A DNA stretch of 35,966 bases from Gammaproteobacteria bacterium (GCA_021773215.1 JAJFKM010000063.1:1-35966); one strand, 5' to 3'; shown: positions 15,937-25,164, counted from the first letter of the stretch. A program made the numbers and translations. The notes: generated from the letters alone by a model not told the origin.

Positions 15937-17571
15937 ATGGCTATTTGGAGTCTAAAAGGTAAAAAAGTCCTCATAATCGATGACTTTCAGGAAATGCGTG
16001 TGATGCTTAGGACGATGGTCGAACCATTGGCTCCTGAGATGATCAAGCTTGCACAAAACGGTGAGGACGCTATTGAGTGCCTTGAAAACACTAAATTTGA
16101 TGTTGTCTTTTGCGATTACAACCTTGGCAAAGGTAAAGACGGTCAACAAGTTCTTGAGGAAGCAAAACACCGCGAGCTATTGAGTTACGACTCAATCTAC
16201 ATGATGTGTACCGCTGAAAACACTTCCGAGATGGTAATGGGTGCCATAGATTACTTGCCAGATGATTATATCTCCAAGCCATTCAATAGGACGGTAATAC
16301 ACGCCCGCTTAAAGAAACAGCTCGAGAAAAAAGAAAATTTAAAAGATATCTCTAAAGCGATGGCAGATAAAAATCATAAAAAAGCGATCGCCCATTGCGA
16401 TAAATTATTACAAGACAATCCTCCAAACAGACTGGATCTGCTAAAAATAAAAGGTGATTTACTCACGACGCTTGGCAATTATGATGTCGCAGCTGATCTA
16501 TACGAAGATATAATTGAAGAACGCGATATTCCTTGGGCTTACCTCTCATTAGGCAAAGTACGTTTTCTACAAGATGACTTTGATGAAGCATTAGAAGTGT
16601 TTGAAGGACTGGTCAAAGAAAATTCGTCAAACGTAGCAGCTTATGATTGGTTAGCAAAAACCTATGAAGCCATGGATGAACTCGATAAAGCACAGGAAAT
16701 GTTAAACATAGGCGTCATCAAGTCACCCAAATCCTTAATACGTCAGCGCAAACTCGCACAAGTCGCTTATAAAAATGAAGATCTAGAGACTGCACAATCT
16801 GCATTCGAGCATGCGATTAATGTCGGGCAACATTCTTGTTACAAACAACCCGATGATTATAACGGGCTTGCCAAAACGCTAGTAGATTCAGGTCATGCTG
16901 ACGACGCATTTAATGTTGTCGAAAAGATGGCAAAGGATTTCAAAAATGATTCAAATGCCGAAATGGTCGCAGCCATTACCAAAGGTATGGTTCATACCTC
17001 TAAAGGTGACAAAGAAGCAGCAGAACAATGTTTAGAGGGTGCTATGGAGTTGTTTAACCAGAATCCTCAAGGACTCTCTACTGATATTGCACTTGAACTA
17101 ACCGACCTTTGTTTATCCGCTGGTAAGGAAGAAGATGCCAATGAAATTACAAAAAATTTGGTACGCAATCATCATGATGATAAAAAGCTGATAGACAGAA
17201 CCAAGAAAATATATGCTGATGCAGGTAAGTCAGATGCTGGCGCTGCGTTAATCGATAAAACCACGACAGAAATAGTCGATATAAACAATAAAGGTGCGCA
17301 TCTACTAAAAGAAGGCAAACTTGAAGAATCTATCGAGTTATTCATGAAAGCAGCACGCGGCATGCCAGATAATACGGTTGTAAATTTAAATGCGGCCTAT
17401 TCCATCATGATGCAAATGAAGAAAACGGGCAAAATTAAAAAATACAGTTCACGTGTAGAGAGTTATCTGGAACGTGTTCACAATATCGATCCTGCCAATA
17501 AAAAATATCATGAAATGATGGAAATGTTGCAACATCTTTGTGCTGCCAAACCAAAAGCAAAAGCGGCGTAA
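15937..17571 (+). CDS. Response regulator with C-terminal tetratricopeptide repeats
   Basis: A 544-residue protein with an N-terminal REC domain (about 8-130) and no DNA-binding or enzymatic output. The acidic pair D15/D16, phospho-acceptor D60 (FCDYNLG), T92 and K114 (ISKPF) are all present. The rest is a series of TPR-like helix pairs, for example KIKGDLLTTLGNYDVAADLY, LAKTYEAMDELDKAQEML and GAHLLKEGKLEESIELFMKA. The output is presumably phosphorylation-controlled protein binding. A small histidine kinase gene follows after 14 bp, so the two form a pair. A GCAGGGA-like ribosome binding site precedes the ATG. Confidence 0.92.
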   Translation: MAIWSLKGKKVLIIDDFQEMRVMLRTMVEPLAPEMIKLAQNGEDAIECLENTKFDVVFCDYNLGKGKDGQQVLEEAKHRELLSYDSIYMMCTAENTSEMVMGAIDYLPDDYISKPFNRTVIHARLKKQLEKKENLKDISKAMADKNHKKAIAHCDKLLQDNPPNRLDLLKIKGDLLTTLGNYDVAADLYEDIIEERDIPWAYLSLGKVRFLQDDFDEALEVFEGLVKENSSNVAAYDWLAKTYEAMDELDKAQEMLNIGVIKSPKSLIRQRKLAQVAYKNEDLETAQSAFEHAINVGQHSCYKQPDDYNGLAKTLVDSGHADDAFNVVEKMAKDFKNDSNAEMVAAITKGMVHTSKGDKEAAEQCLEGAMELFNQNPQGLSTDIALELTDLCLSAGKEEDANEITKNLVRNHHDDKKLIDRTKKIYADAGKSDAGAALIDKTTTEIVDINNKGAHLLKEGKLEESIELFMKAARGMPDNTVVNLNAAYSIMMQMKKTGKIKKYSSRVESYLERVHNIDPANKKYHEMMEMLQHLCAAKPKAKAA

Positions 17572-17585
17572 CACTGGACAGACAA

Positions 17586-18275
17586 ATGAAAATAGCACCA
17601 GAATTTGACTACTCCACTCTTCTAGCAAGTTCGATACATGAGGTTAAAAACTCACTTAATATGCTTTTAAATTCAATTGATCAGGTTGTTACAGAATATG
17701 ATGAAGAGTCCTGCCCTGCGTATAAAGCGTTCTCACAGATTCAGTACGAAAGTAAGCGAGTAAATGACGATCTGGTCGAATTACTAGCAATATACCGTAT
17801 TAGAAATAATCAATACTCAGCCAACATAGATGAATACTCCCTCTCAGATTTTCTACATGAAAATATTGGTCAGCATGAGGCGATGATTTTAAATCGAAAG
17901 ATTGATTATAAAATTGATTGTAGTGATGATCTTTATTGGTTCTTTGATCGTGACTTATTAACCGGTGTCATCAGTAACGTCATTAATAATCTTTATAAAT
18001 ACACAAAAGATAAACTACATATTTCTGCAGTTAGGGATGAGGAATATATGGTTATAAAAATTATAGATAATGGTCCTGGTTATCCGGAAGACATGCTTAT
18101 TTCCAACGATGACAATCAAAAGTCTATTAGCTTCGATCAGGCAAGCACTGGACTCGGCCTATATTTTTCTCGTCTGGTCGCAGAACTTCATAAAAATAAA
18201 AGTCGCCATGGTTTTATAAAAACCACAAACGAAGGCATCGATGGCGGAGGTTGTTTTTCTATTTACTTGCCTTAA
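17586..18275 (+). CDS. Small cytoplasmic sensor histidine kinase without an input domain
   Basis: A 229-residue kinase from the ATG at 17586; an upstream in-frame ATG at 17538 lies inside the preceding gene and is less likely. It is almost only a kinase core: a dimerisation/phospho-acceptor helix with H18 in SSIHEVKNSLNML, then an ATPase domain with N-box (ISNVINNLYKYTKD), G1 (DNGPGYPED) and G2 (TGLGLYFSRLVAEL). There is no TM segment or recognisable sensor domain. Input probably comes through a partner, such as the TPR part of the response regulator 14 bp upstream (inference). Confidence 0.88.
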   Translation: MKIAPEFDYSTLLASSIHEVKNSLNMLLNSIDQVVTEYDEESCPAYKAFSQIQYESKRVNDDLVELLAIYRIRNNQYSANIDEYSLSDFLHENIGQHEAMILNRKIDYKIDCSDDLYWFFDRDLLTGVISNVINNLYKYTKDKLHISAVRDEEYMVIKIIDNGPGYPEDMLISNDDNQKSISFDQASTGLGLYFSRLVAELHKNKSRHGFIKTTNEGIDGGGCFSIYLP

Positions 18276-18500
18276 TTTTTTGCGACTAGTTCACATTCTG
18301 AGCAGATAAAAAAGATGGGGCTGAAAAACTGACTATCTTATTGTTCTAACTCATGAAAATTATCTATCCAGTCTTAATCTACGATAGTTTTAATACACAA
18401 TTATGAATGAGATATTTTCTGTACTGACGCTTTAACTAAGACACTGAATTACCTCGAGTTTAGGGTAAAAATATTCTGCTTTCACAGATTTACTCCCAAC

Positions 18501-18509
18501 TTATCCACA
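18501..18509 (+). promoter_or_regulatory. DnaA box upstream of nrdA
   Basis: TTATCCACA is a perfect match to the strict DnaA consensus, 58 bp upstream of the proposed -35 element. DnaA boxes upstream of nrdAB are known in E. coli, where they tie dNTP supply to replication initiation. A single box could occur by chance, but its position supports function. Confidence 0.65.
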
Positions 18510-18538
18510 GGAAATCCGGAACTAGATCACAGGTCATT

Positions 18539-18554
18539 CCACATCATCTAGTGG
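18539..18554. promoter_or_regulatory. Distal NrdR-like box
   Basis: CCACATCATCTAGTGG is a 16-bp imperfect dyad of the NrdR-box type (CAC at the left arm and GTG at the right arm as in the consensus). It starts exactly 32 bp before the second box, that is three helical turns, as for paired NrdR boxes in known nrd promoters. Confidence 0.68.
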
Positions 18555-18566
18555 TTTAATAAGTAC

Positions 18567-18595
18567 TTGACCACATTTTATTGTGGTGTTATACA
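18567..18595 (+). promoter_or_regulatory. Sigma70-like nrdAB promoter
   Basis: TTGACC (18567-18572) and TATACA (18590-18595) are separated by 17 bp, fitting a sigma70 promoter with expected transcription start near 18602. The proximal NrdR-like box lies in the spacer, so a bound repressor would block polymerase. Confidence 0.6.
18571..18586. promoter_or_regulatory. Proximal NrdR-like box
   Basis: CCACATTTTATTGTGG is a 16-bp dyad matching about 12 of 16 NrdR consensus positions. It sits between the -35 and -10 elements and is in phase with the distal box. Confidence 0.7.
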
Positions 18596-18679
18596 TTCGT
18601 TTACAGAACAAACATCAACAAGTTTCGAGCAGCGATCACATAATCGAAACATATAAAAAAAGAAAAACTGGAGGGGTAA

Positions 18680-21568
18680 ATGGAGGCAGAAGGTACTGCT
18701 AATACAGAACCGGCTGTTAACACTACAGACGGTAGTGTTAACGCAAGCACAGGCGATACTAATACAGATAATCATCAACCTGATTATTTGACTAGTCAAC
18801 TCAGCCAATACCATGTTATTCGCAGAAATGGAAAGGTCACTGCATTTGACCTTGGAAAAATTTCTGTGGCCATGACCAAGGCATTTATCAATGTCGAAGG
18901 TGGTACTGCTGCAGCCTCTACCCGTATCCATCGAATTGTAGAATCTTTGACACAGCAAGTCGTTAATGCCCTAACACGGCGTATGCCTGATGGTGGCACC
19001 GTTCATATTGAAGACATTCAAGATCAGGTAGAACTGTGTCTCATGCGTGCAGGCGAGCAAAAAATAGCACGCGCATATGTCATCTATCGTGAAGAACGTT
19101 CCCGAGAGCGTGCGGCTGAAGCTGCGATAAACCCAGCAGCACAACAAGAAACGACTTCAATTCAAATCAATGTCAAGCAACTAGATGGTCAAAAAACGCC
19201 ACTCGATGAAGCGCGTTTACGCGCTGTTGTTACTGAGGCCTGCGAAGGTTTCTCTGAGGTCGATGCAGAACTGATTATTCAAGATTCTCTTAATAATTTA
19301 TTCGATGGCATGGATGAGACCGACGTTGGCAATGCATTGGTAATGTGCGCCAGGACCTTGATAGAAAAAGAAGCTGATTACACCTATGTTGCAGCATGCC
19401 TGTTACTGGATAAAATGCGCCAAGAAGCCCTGACTTTTATTGAAGGCTCAATGACCCAAGCGACACACCAAGAAATGGGCGAACGTTATAGTTCTTATTT
19501 CAAGAAATATATCAGTACTGGATCCGATTTGGAGCTGATTGATCATGAATTAACCAAATATGATCTGGATCGCTTGGGAGATGCTATTAAACCTGATCGT
19601 GATCGTCAATTCACTTACCTCGGATTACAAACGCTTTACGATCGCTACTTTATTCACTCTGATGAATTTCGTTTTGAATTGCCTCAAGCATTTTTTATGC
19701 GCGTTGCCATGGGTCTGGCCATCAATGAACTGGATCGAGAAGGACGTGCTATAGAATTCTATGAACTCTTATCATCTTTCGATTTTATGAGTTCAACCCC
19801 TACCCTGTTTAATTCAGGAACCTGTCGACCGCAACTCTCTAGCTGTTATCTAACAACAGTTCCAGATGATCTCGACGGTATATTCTCGGCTATTAAAGAT
19901 GATGCTATGTTATCTAAATTTGCCGGTGGTTTGGGTAATGACTGGACACCTGTTCGTGCCTTAGGTGCGCATATCAAAGGCACCAATGGTAAATCGCAGG
20001 GCGTTGTTCCCTTCTTGAAAGTGGCTAACGATACTGCCGTAGCCGTCAATCAGGGCGGCAAGCGTAAAGGTGCAATGTGTGCCTATCTTGAAACTTGGCA
20101 CATGGATATCGAAGAGTTTCTCGACTTACGTAAAAACACCGGTGATGAGCGTCGTCGTACGCATGATATGAATACGGCTAACTGGATTCCTGATCTGTTC
20201 ATGAAGCGTGTTGCTGAAGAAGCGGAATGGACATTGTTTTCACCACATGAAACGCCTGATCTACACGATCTTTACGGCATTGAGTTTGAAACACGTTATG
20301 TTGAGTACGAACAAGCAGCAGCCACCGGTGGCATCAGTAATTTCAAGACTATTCCGGCTCTCGATTTATGGCGCAAGATGCTTTCAATGCTATTTGAAAC
20401 AGGACATCCTTGGATCACATTCAAAGACCCTTGCAATATCCGATCGCCACAGCCTCATGTAGGTGTTGTACATTCATCAAACCTTTGTACTGAGATCACA
20501 CTTAATACATCAGATGATGAGATTGCGGTTTGTAACCTAGGTTCAGTTAATCTGCCACAACACGTCGACGAGAATGGCCTCAATATAGAAAAACTAGAAA
20601 AGACTATTAATACAGCGATGCGTATGTTGGATAACGTAATTGATTACAACTATTACAGTGTGCTCAAAGCAAGACGTTCCAATCTAAGACACAGACCTGT
20701 AGGTCTTGGCATTATGGGGTTTCAGGATGCGTTGTATAAACAACGTTTAGCTTACACTTCTGATGAAGCGATTAGCTTTGCCGATACAAGCATGGAAGCC
20801 GTCAGTTATTATGCTATCAAGGCATCTACTGATTTGGCTGAAGAACGTGGTTCTTATTCCAGCTACAACGGCTCGCTTTGGAGTCAAGGTATATTACCGA
20901 TAGATTCAATGCAGCGTCTGGCAGATGTTCGTGGTGTTTATCTACAAGCAAATTTTGAACAATCCCTAGACTGGGATGAGTTACGAGAACGCGTAATGAA
21001 GATAGGCATGCGTAACTCGAACTGCATGGCTATAGCACCAACAGCAACCATTTCAAATATATGTGGCGTCAGTCAATCGATCGAACCGACCTACCAAAAC
21101 CTGTTCGTTAAATCGAATTTGTCTGGTGAATTTACTGTTGTTAATCCTTATCTAGCACATGATTTGAAAGAACGTGGTATTTGGGATGACGTCATGGTGA
21201 ACGACCTCAAATATTTCGATGGCAGCGTACAAGAAATTGATCGAATCCCGAGTGATCTAAAAGAAATCTACGCCACTGCATTTGAAGTCGACTCGCGCTG
21301 GCTGGTTGAAGCGGCTTCAAGACGCCAAAAATGGATCGACCAAGGTCAATCATTAAACCTTTATATGGCTGAACCTAGCGGCAAGAAACTAGACAACCTC
21401 TACAAACTTGCTTGGGTGCGTGGTCTTAAAACCACATATTACTTACGCTCACTTGGCGCAACGCATATGGAAAAAAGCACCAGCAATAGTTCTGAAAACC
21501 AGAGCACTCCAGTTGAAGAACCACAGGCCTGCTCTATTCTCGACCCGGATTGCGAAGCATGTCAGTAA
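18680..21568 (+). CDS. nrdA: Class Ia ribonucleoside-diphosphate reductase, alpha subunit
   Basis: Catalytic subunit that reduces NDPs to dNDPs. The 962 residues resemble the long Pseudomonas-type NrdA. Two ATP-cone domains precede the barrel: one at about 45-150 (YHVIRRNGKVTAFDLGKI) and a second at about 170-262 (VKQLDGQKTPLDEARLRAVV). Active-site features: SSCYL with C389 (one of the redox Cys pair), NLCTE with N601, C603 (thiyl radical position) and E605, and a further Cys, C618. The C-terminal tail ends CSILDPDCEACQ, which carries the Cys residues that re-reduce the site. Only ATP-cones that bind the effector regulate activity; whether both do cannot be seen. nrdB follows after 35 bp. Confidence 0.97.
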   Translation: MEAEGTANTEPAVNTTDGSVNASTGDTNTDNHQPDYLTSQLSQYHVIRRNGKVTAFDLGKISVAMTKAFINVEGGTAAASTRIHRIVESLTQQVVNALTRRMPDGGTVHIEDIQDQVELCLMRAGEQKIARAYVIYREERSRERAAEAAINPAAQQETTSIQINVKQLDGQKTPLDEARLRAVVTEACEGFSEVDAELIIQDSLNNLFDGMDETDVGNALVMCARTLIEKEADYTYVAACLLLDKMRQEALTFIEGSMTQATHQEMGERYSSYFKKYISTGSDLELIDHELTKYDLDRLGDAIKPDRDRQFTYLGLQTLYDRYFIHSDEFRFELPQAFFMRVAMGLAINELDREGRAIEFYELLSSFDFMSSTPTLFNSGTCRPQLSSCYLTTVPDDLDGIFSAIKDDAMLSKFAGGLGNDWTPVRALGAHIKGTNGKSQGVVPFLKVANDTAVAVNQGGKRKGAMCAYLETWHMDIEEFLDLRKNTGDERRRTHDMNTANWIPDLFMKRVAEEAEWTLFSPHETPDLHDLYGIEFETRYVEYEQAAATGGISNFKTIPALDLWRKMLSMLFETGHPWITFKDPCNIRSPQPHVGVVHSSNLCTEITLNTSDDEIAVCNLGSVNLPQHVDENGLNIEKLEKTINTAMRMLDNVIDYNYYSVLKARRSNLRHRPVGLGIMGFQDALYKQRLAYTSDEAISFADTSMEAVSYYAIKASTDLAEERGSYSSYNGSLWSQGILPIDSMQRLADVRGVYLQANFEQSLDWDELRERVMKIGMRNSNCMAIAPTATISNICGVSQSIEPTYQNLFVKSNLSGEFTVVNPYLAHDLKERGIWDDVMVNDLKYFDGSVQEIDRIPSDLKEIYATAFEVDSRWLVEAASRRQKWIDQGQSLNLYMAEPSGKKLDNLYKLAWVRGLKTTYYLRSLGATHMEKSTSNSSENQSTPVEEPQACSILDPDCEACQ

Positions 21569-21603
21569 TCGTAGATAAAATAATTAATAAGGTGAACCTA
21601 TAA

Positions 21604-22752
21604 ATGTTGGACTGGAATGACCCATTAGCTAAGCCTGCAGATAATACCGATACTGTAGAAGCAGCCATTGTTGACCAGGCTTTAAACAGTACTGTTCTTG
21701 ATGAGACTAATAACACTGTTGAACAGATACCATCATTGAGCAAGATTGCACCTGTTAACCCGGAAGATAAGCGTGTGATTAATGGGCAAACTGACATTAA
21801 TCAGTTAGCGCCTTTTAAATATCCATGGGCATGGAATTTTTTCCTGAACGCCAATAAGAATCATTGGACGCCACTTGATATCAATATGGCACAGGATGTA
21901 ACAGACTATAGACACAAGCTAACGCTCGAAGAAAAACACGTCTATGAAAACGTGCTGTCTTATCTAACCACCTCTGACATTTTAGCCATGCGTAATATCG
22001 GCCTAGCTGTCATGGAAAAGATGTCTGCTCCAGAATTGCAGATCTATCAGGCGCGACAGGTTTATGAAGAAGCATTGCACACTTGGACCTATCAACATTG
22101 CATAGAAACGATCGGTCTGGATCAAAGCGAGATATATAATCGTTACCGTGTGGTCCCCGAGATACACCAAAAGATATCTGTGGCTAATCGTCGTCTGAGT
22201 TCAGTCTTGCGTTCTGATATTGATTTACGTGACCGCGATGAGCTACACAATTTCGTTATCGCTTATATGTTCTTTGCAGGTATTTTTGAAGGTTGTTGGT
22301 TTTACAATGGTTTCAGTCCTATCTTCGCCTTACAGCGTCGTGGACTTATGAAAGGCACAGCAGAGCAATTGCAGTACATTATGCGCGACGAAGTCATGCA
22401 TGCAGCTTTTGGTATTCGCGTCGTCAAACAAATTATTCAAGAAGAAAATCTGACACTTGATCAAAATGCAATCCGCGAAATGTGGGATGAGTCCTATGAA
22501 GCAGAAAAAGCCTACACTGGTTATATCCTGAAAGACCCGATACTGGGTTATTCCGCAGAAACCCATATTGGTCAGTTTCAGTACATTGCCAATAGACGTG
22601 CCAATCAACTTGGCTTGATCGAAGAACCTTTCCCCGGCGCAGAATCAACACTGCCCTGGCTGGATGAACAAGCCAACATGAGAAAAGAAAAGAATTTCTT
22701 TGAAACGCGTGTTACGGAATATCAAACCGGGGGCGCATTAAATTGGGATTGA
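21604..22752 (+). CDS. nrdB: Class Ia ribonucleoside-diphosphate reductase, beta subunit
   Basis: Radical-generating subunit with a di-iron centre. The 382 residues form the ferritin-like R2 fold. The first metal ligands are the Asp of LTTSDILAMRN and the Glu and His of YEEALHTW; the tyrosyl radical residue is the Tyr four residues after that His (HTWTY). The second ligand set is the Glu of FAGIFEGC and the Glu/His of RDEVMHAAF. An extended N-terminus of about 60 residues before the conserved region resembles Pseudomonas-type NrdB. An AAGGTGA-like ribosome binding site lies before the ATG. Confidence 0.96.
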   Translation: MLDWNDPLAKPADNTDTVEAAIVDQALNSTVLDETNNTVEQIPSLSKIAPVNPEDKRVINGQTDINQLAPFKYPWAWNFFLNANKNHWTPLDINMAQDVTDYRHKLTLEEKHVYENVLSYLTTSDILAMRNIGLAVMEKMSAPELQIYQARQVYEEALHTWTYQHCIETIGLDQSEIYNRYRVVPEIHQKISVANRRLSSVLRSDIDLRDRDELHNFVIAYMFFAGIFEGCWFYNGFSPIFALQRRGLMKGTAEQLQYIMRDEVMHAAFGIRVVKQIIQEENLTLDQNAIREMWDESYEAEKAYTGYILKDPILGYSAETHIGQFQYIANRRANQLGLIEEPFPGAESTLPWLDEQANMRKEKNFFETRVTEYQTGGALNWD

Positions 22753-22779
22753 TGTCCATAATAAATTCGATTTACCGTG

Positions 22780-22854
22780 ACCGCCTTAGCGGGATCAGCC
22801 GAGATGGACGCTCGGCTATTGCCTGGTACCTCCAGCCTCTTCCGGGTACCAGGC
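22780..22854 (+). terminator. Three hairpins in a row after nrdB
   Basis: CCGC/GCGG at 22780-22791 with a 4-nt loop, AGCCGAG/CTCGGCT at 22797-22817 with a 7-nt loop, and GCCTGGTACC/GGTACCAGGC at 22821-22854 with a 14-nt loop followed by CTTCTT. The last could be a terminator with a weak T-tract. The group is 27 bp after the nrdB stop and 85 bp before a small ORF, so it could also be an RNA-stability or processing element. Confidence 0.55.
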
Positions 22855-22939
22855 CTTCTTATTCAGTGAACAAACCTGTAGGACAGGGTTTGTGTTGTTT
22901 AATAATGCCGAAATAAACAGGAATTAATGGAGAAAACTA

Positions 22940-23110
22940 ATGTCAGCAGTTGATAAAATTGCGAAAGATGAAATGGAGAGTTCTAGTCTGTTGGACTGTT
23001 ACCGTATAGCGCTGGATTTTGGAATGCCTGCGGCACTAAAAGCTTATGAAAAATTAACACTTGAAGCAGAAATAAATACGCTCGATTCAAATATTGTTAT
23101 TGAAAAATAG
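22940..23110 (+). CDS. Small hypothetical protein, 56 aa
   Basis: A short frame starting MSAVDKIAKDEMESSSLLDC and ending NIVIEK, with a GGAG ribosome binding site 7 bases before the ATG (22929-22932). It is predicted soluble, acidic and mostly helical, with no TM segment and a single Cys; the YRIALDFGMPAALKAYEKL segment could be an amphipathic helix. I do not recognise a family. It is downstream of nrdAB on the same strand but separated by hairpins. The good ribosome binding site and protein-like composition argue that it is real. Confidence 0.55.
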   Translation: MSAVDKIAKDEMESSSLLDCYRIALDFGMPAALKAYEKLTLEAEINTLDSNIVIEK

Positions 23111-23156
23111 TCTTCTCTAGCGGATTCTAAATGTCTCTCCATGGACATCAATTTTT

Positions 23157-24338
23157 CTAGCTCTCAATATTGAACTTGTCTACATGACCTTGAAGATCTG
23201 ATGCCAATCTAGCCAGTTCATCACTAGCACTAGCAGTTTGTTGTGAACCGGCTGCCGTTTCTTGAGCAACTTCACTAATGTTAACTATATTACGATTGAT
23301 TTCTTCAGCCGTTGAACTTTGTTCCTCTGCTGCACTGGCTATTTGCATATTCATGCTCTTGATATTATCAACAACCCCGGTAATAGCCTGAAGAGCTTCT
23401 CCAGCTTTGGCCGCTTGTTCAACACTCTCTACTGCTTTCGTACGTCCCATTTCCATTACACTTACAGCCTGATTCGCACCGTTTTGTAATTTTTCAATCA
23501 TATCGTTGATTTCACGAGTCGATTGCTGTGTACGACTTGCTAATGTCCTTACTTCATCGGCAACGACAGCGAAACCACGCCCCTGCTCGCCAGCACGTGC
23601 AGCTTCTATCGCTGCGTTAAGTGCGAGTAAGTTAGTTTGTTCTGCAATATCTCTAATAACATCAAGCACTGCACCAATACTGAGGCTATCGCCTTTCAGG
23701 TTTTCAATCACTTCAGATGTGCGTTCAACTTCAGAGGCAAGGTTATTAATGGTTTCGACCGTAGTATTAACAACATCGCTACCATCTTTAGCTCGATCGT
23801 CTGCATCTGTTGCAGCTGATGCCGCGTTTGCAGCGTTTTTGGATACTTCAGAGACCGTTGCTGACATCTCATTCATCGCCGTTGCTACTTGCTCGATTTC
23901 ACCTTGTTGGCGCATAACACCACTATTTGCCTGCTCGGTTATAGCCGATAATTCTTCCGCAGCGGCGGCGAGTTGCACTGAGCTCCCTAACATTTCTTTT
24001 ACCAAGTTCGTAAACCCCTTGCGGGCCTCAGAATATTCCCAACACATCCAGGCAAACTCATCCCTGCCGGAAATACTGACTTTATGAGTCAGATCGCCTA
24101 GAGAGAGCGCATGTAATCCATTCACTATCAATTCAGCGCGTTTACCATTTAATTTACCCAAATAATGCGCGACACCCAGAGTGAGCAACACTAATACAAG
24201 ACACAAAACCGATGTCGCCTTTATACCAAGGGCTCCAAAATATATAGCGGATTCAACGCCGATCAAACCTACGCATACAAACCCAGTAAATAAATAAAAT
24301 TGTTTGGTAATATTTAATTTTGTAATCAACTTTTCCAT
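23157..24338 (-). CDS. Methyl-accepting chemotaxis protein without a periplasmic sensor domain
   Basis: A 393-residue receptor. Two adjacent TM segments (about 14-34 and 39-61) leave only a few residues outside the membrane, so there is no ligand-binding domain. A HAMP-like linker (about 62-115) and the long coiled-coil signalling domain follow. The CheA/CheW-binding tip is fully conserved ([20 protein letters not shown] then [17 protein letters not shown]). The C-terminus ends in NIES without a CheR-binding pentapeptide. It may sense a membrane or intracellular state, as Aer-like or energy-taxis receptors do (inference). No other chemotaxis genes are nearby. Confidence 0.93.
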   Translation of the reverse strand: MEKLITKLNITKQFYLFTGFVCVGLIGVESAIYFGALGIKATSVLCLVLVLLTLGVAHYLGKLNGKRAELIVNGLHALSLGDLTHKVSISGRDEFAWMCWEYSEARKGFTNLVKEMLGSSVQLAAAAEELSAITEQANSGVMRQQGEIEQVATAMNEMSATVSEVSKNAANAASAATDADDRAKDGSDVVNTTVETINNLASEVERTSEVIENLKGDSLSIGAVLDVIRDIAEQTNLLALNAAIEAARAGEQGRGFAVVADEVRTLASRTQQSTREINDMIEKLQNGANQAVSVMEMGRTKAVESVEQAAKAGEALQAITGVVDNIKSMNMQIASAAEEQSSTAEEINRNIVNISEVAQETAAGSQQTASASDELARLASDLQGHVDKFNIES

Positions 24339-24579
24339 CAGCTTACTCCAAGCTCCATTCCATTAAGAATTAAAGAATTCATGAAATTTTTGTAAAAAAT
24401 AGTTTTTATAATCTCTTAAATGATTATTTCGGCAAAATTCACAAAACCTTTAAATATATTTACATGATTGTTTGAATAAATGAGATGAGCCGGAATCGAC
24501 ACATCTCCCTCAAAGATTGTACTTTTTTGATGATTCTTGGAGCGATTCGAGAGTTGTATCCTGAGATACCTATATGAAC

Positions 24580-25164
24580 TTAATATAGGTCTATTAACTG
24601 ATGATGATGATTCTTATTAATCAAATGAATCTCCCCCTGAAATTTGTCGGTAAGCTGTTGAAATCCCTTATCTAAAGTATTATCTTTGATGTGCTCTTCA
24701 ACTGAGATTTTTGTTTGCTCCAACGTTTTGGTTTTGACCAATACCAGATTATTTGCATTCAGTTTTGCAGCTAACCACAAGGCGATACTGTCAGAAGTAT
24801 AATCCCAGCTTACGGGTATTTCTGAGTCGTCCTTGAGTAATAGCGTGGGCAACCATAATTGCGGCATACTTTTGTCTATACCTGATGATAGCGACTCTAG
24901 ATCTTCCACAATATGAAGGTTTTGATTCAGTCCAGCTAATAAATAACCATATTGAGACATCGCCAGTAATGCCAATCTATGAGCCGTCTGATCGTCAAAA
25001 CCTATCGAGGCTTGTGTCTCTCGAACCTTATCAGCAAATTCACCGCCGCCGGGGACAATAATAATATTGGTCATTGTTGCGAGTGATTGAATCGTATCCA
25101 ACCAGCCTGTCAGTTCATTACTTCGCATCAAACTACCACCAAGTTTGACGACGGTTATTGTCAA
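24580..25164 (-). CDS. mfnE: Amino acid kinase family protein of the methanofuran pathway (MfnE-like)
   Basis: A 194-residue kinase-fold protein. Seen: ITVVKLGGSLM at the N-terminus, IIVPGGGEFADKVRE (the GGG nucleotide loop), SQYGYLLAGL and WDYTSDSIALWLAAKL. In methanogens MfnE phosphorylates the aminomethyl-furan phosphate intermediate of methanofuran to its diphosphate, and methylotrophs carry homologues among their C1-cofactor genes. It appears to use a TTG start that overlaps the pabB stop by 4 bp (TTGA), so it is probably coupled to pabB. Assignment rests on family plus cluster context; the exact bacterial substrate is inferred. Confidence 0.8.
   Translation of the reverse strand: MTITVVKLGGSLMRSNELTGWLDTIQSLATMTNIIIVPGGGEFADKVRETQASIGFDDQTAHRLALLAMSQYGYLLAGLNQNLHIVEDLESLSSGIDKSMPQLWLPTLLLKDDSEIPVSWDYTSDSIALWLAAKLNANNLVLVKTKTLEQTKISVEEHIKDNTLDKGFQQLTDKFQGEIHLINKNHHHQLIDLY

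Larger units (their letters stand above)
18276..18679 (+). promoter_or_regulatory. nrdAB control region (404 bp)
   Basis: No gene was found in this stretch. It carries, from left to right, a DnaA box, two NrdR-like boxes with a sigma70-like promoter over the second one, an untranslated leader of about 80 nt, and a strong GGAGGGG ribosome binding site 5 bases before the nrdA ATG. The elements are listed separately. Confidence 0.75.

Noticed and set aside
23131-23148. ATGTC/GACAT hairpin between the 56-aa ORF and the chemoreceptor gene
   Set aside because: The stem is only 5 bp. It is followed by a short T-run on the plus strand but is not stable enough to call with confidence.
23506-24087. 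193-aa open frame on the plus strand opposite the chemoreceptor gene
   Set aside because: It is a shadow of the highly conserved MCP signalling domain; its Ser/Ala/Thr-rich product has no recognisable domain and no ribosome binding site supports it.
24568-24590. ACCTATAT / ATATAGGT inverted repeat at the end of the mfnE-like gene
   Set aside because: It is AT-rich, overlaps the stop codon and has no T-tract in the direction of transcription, so it is too weak to call a terminator.
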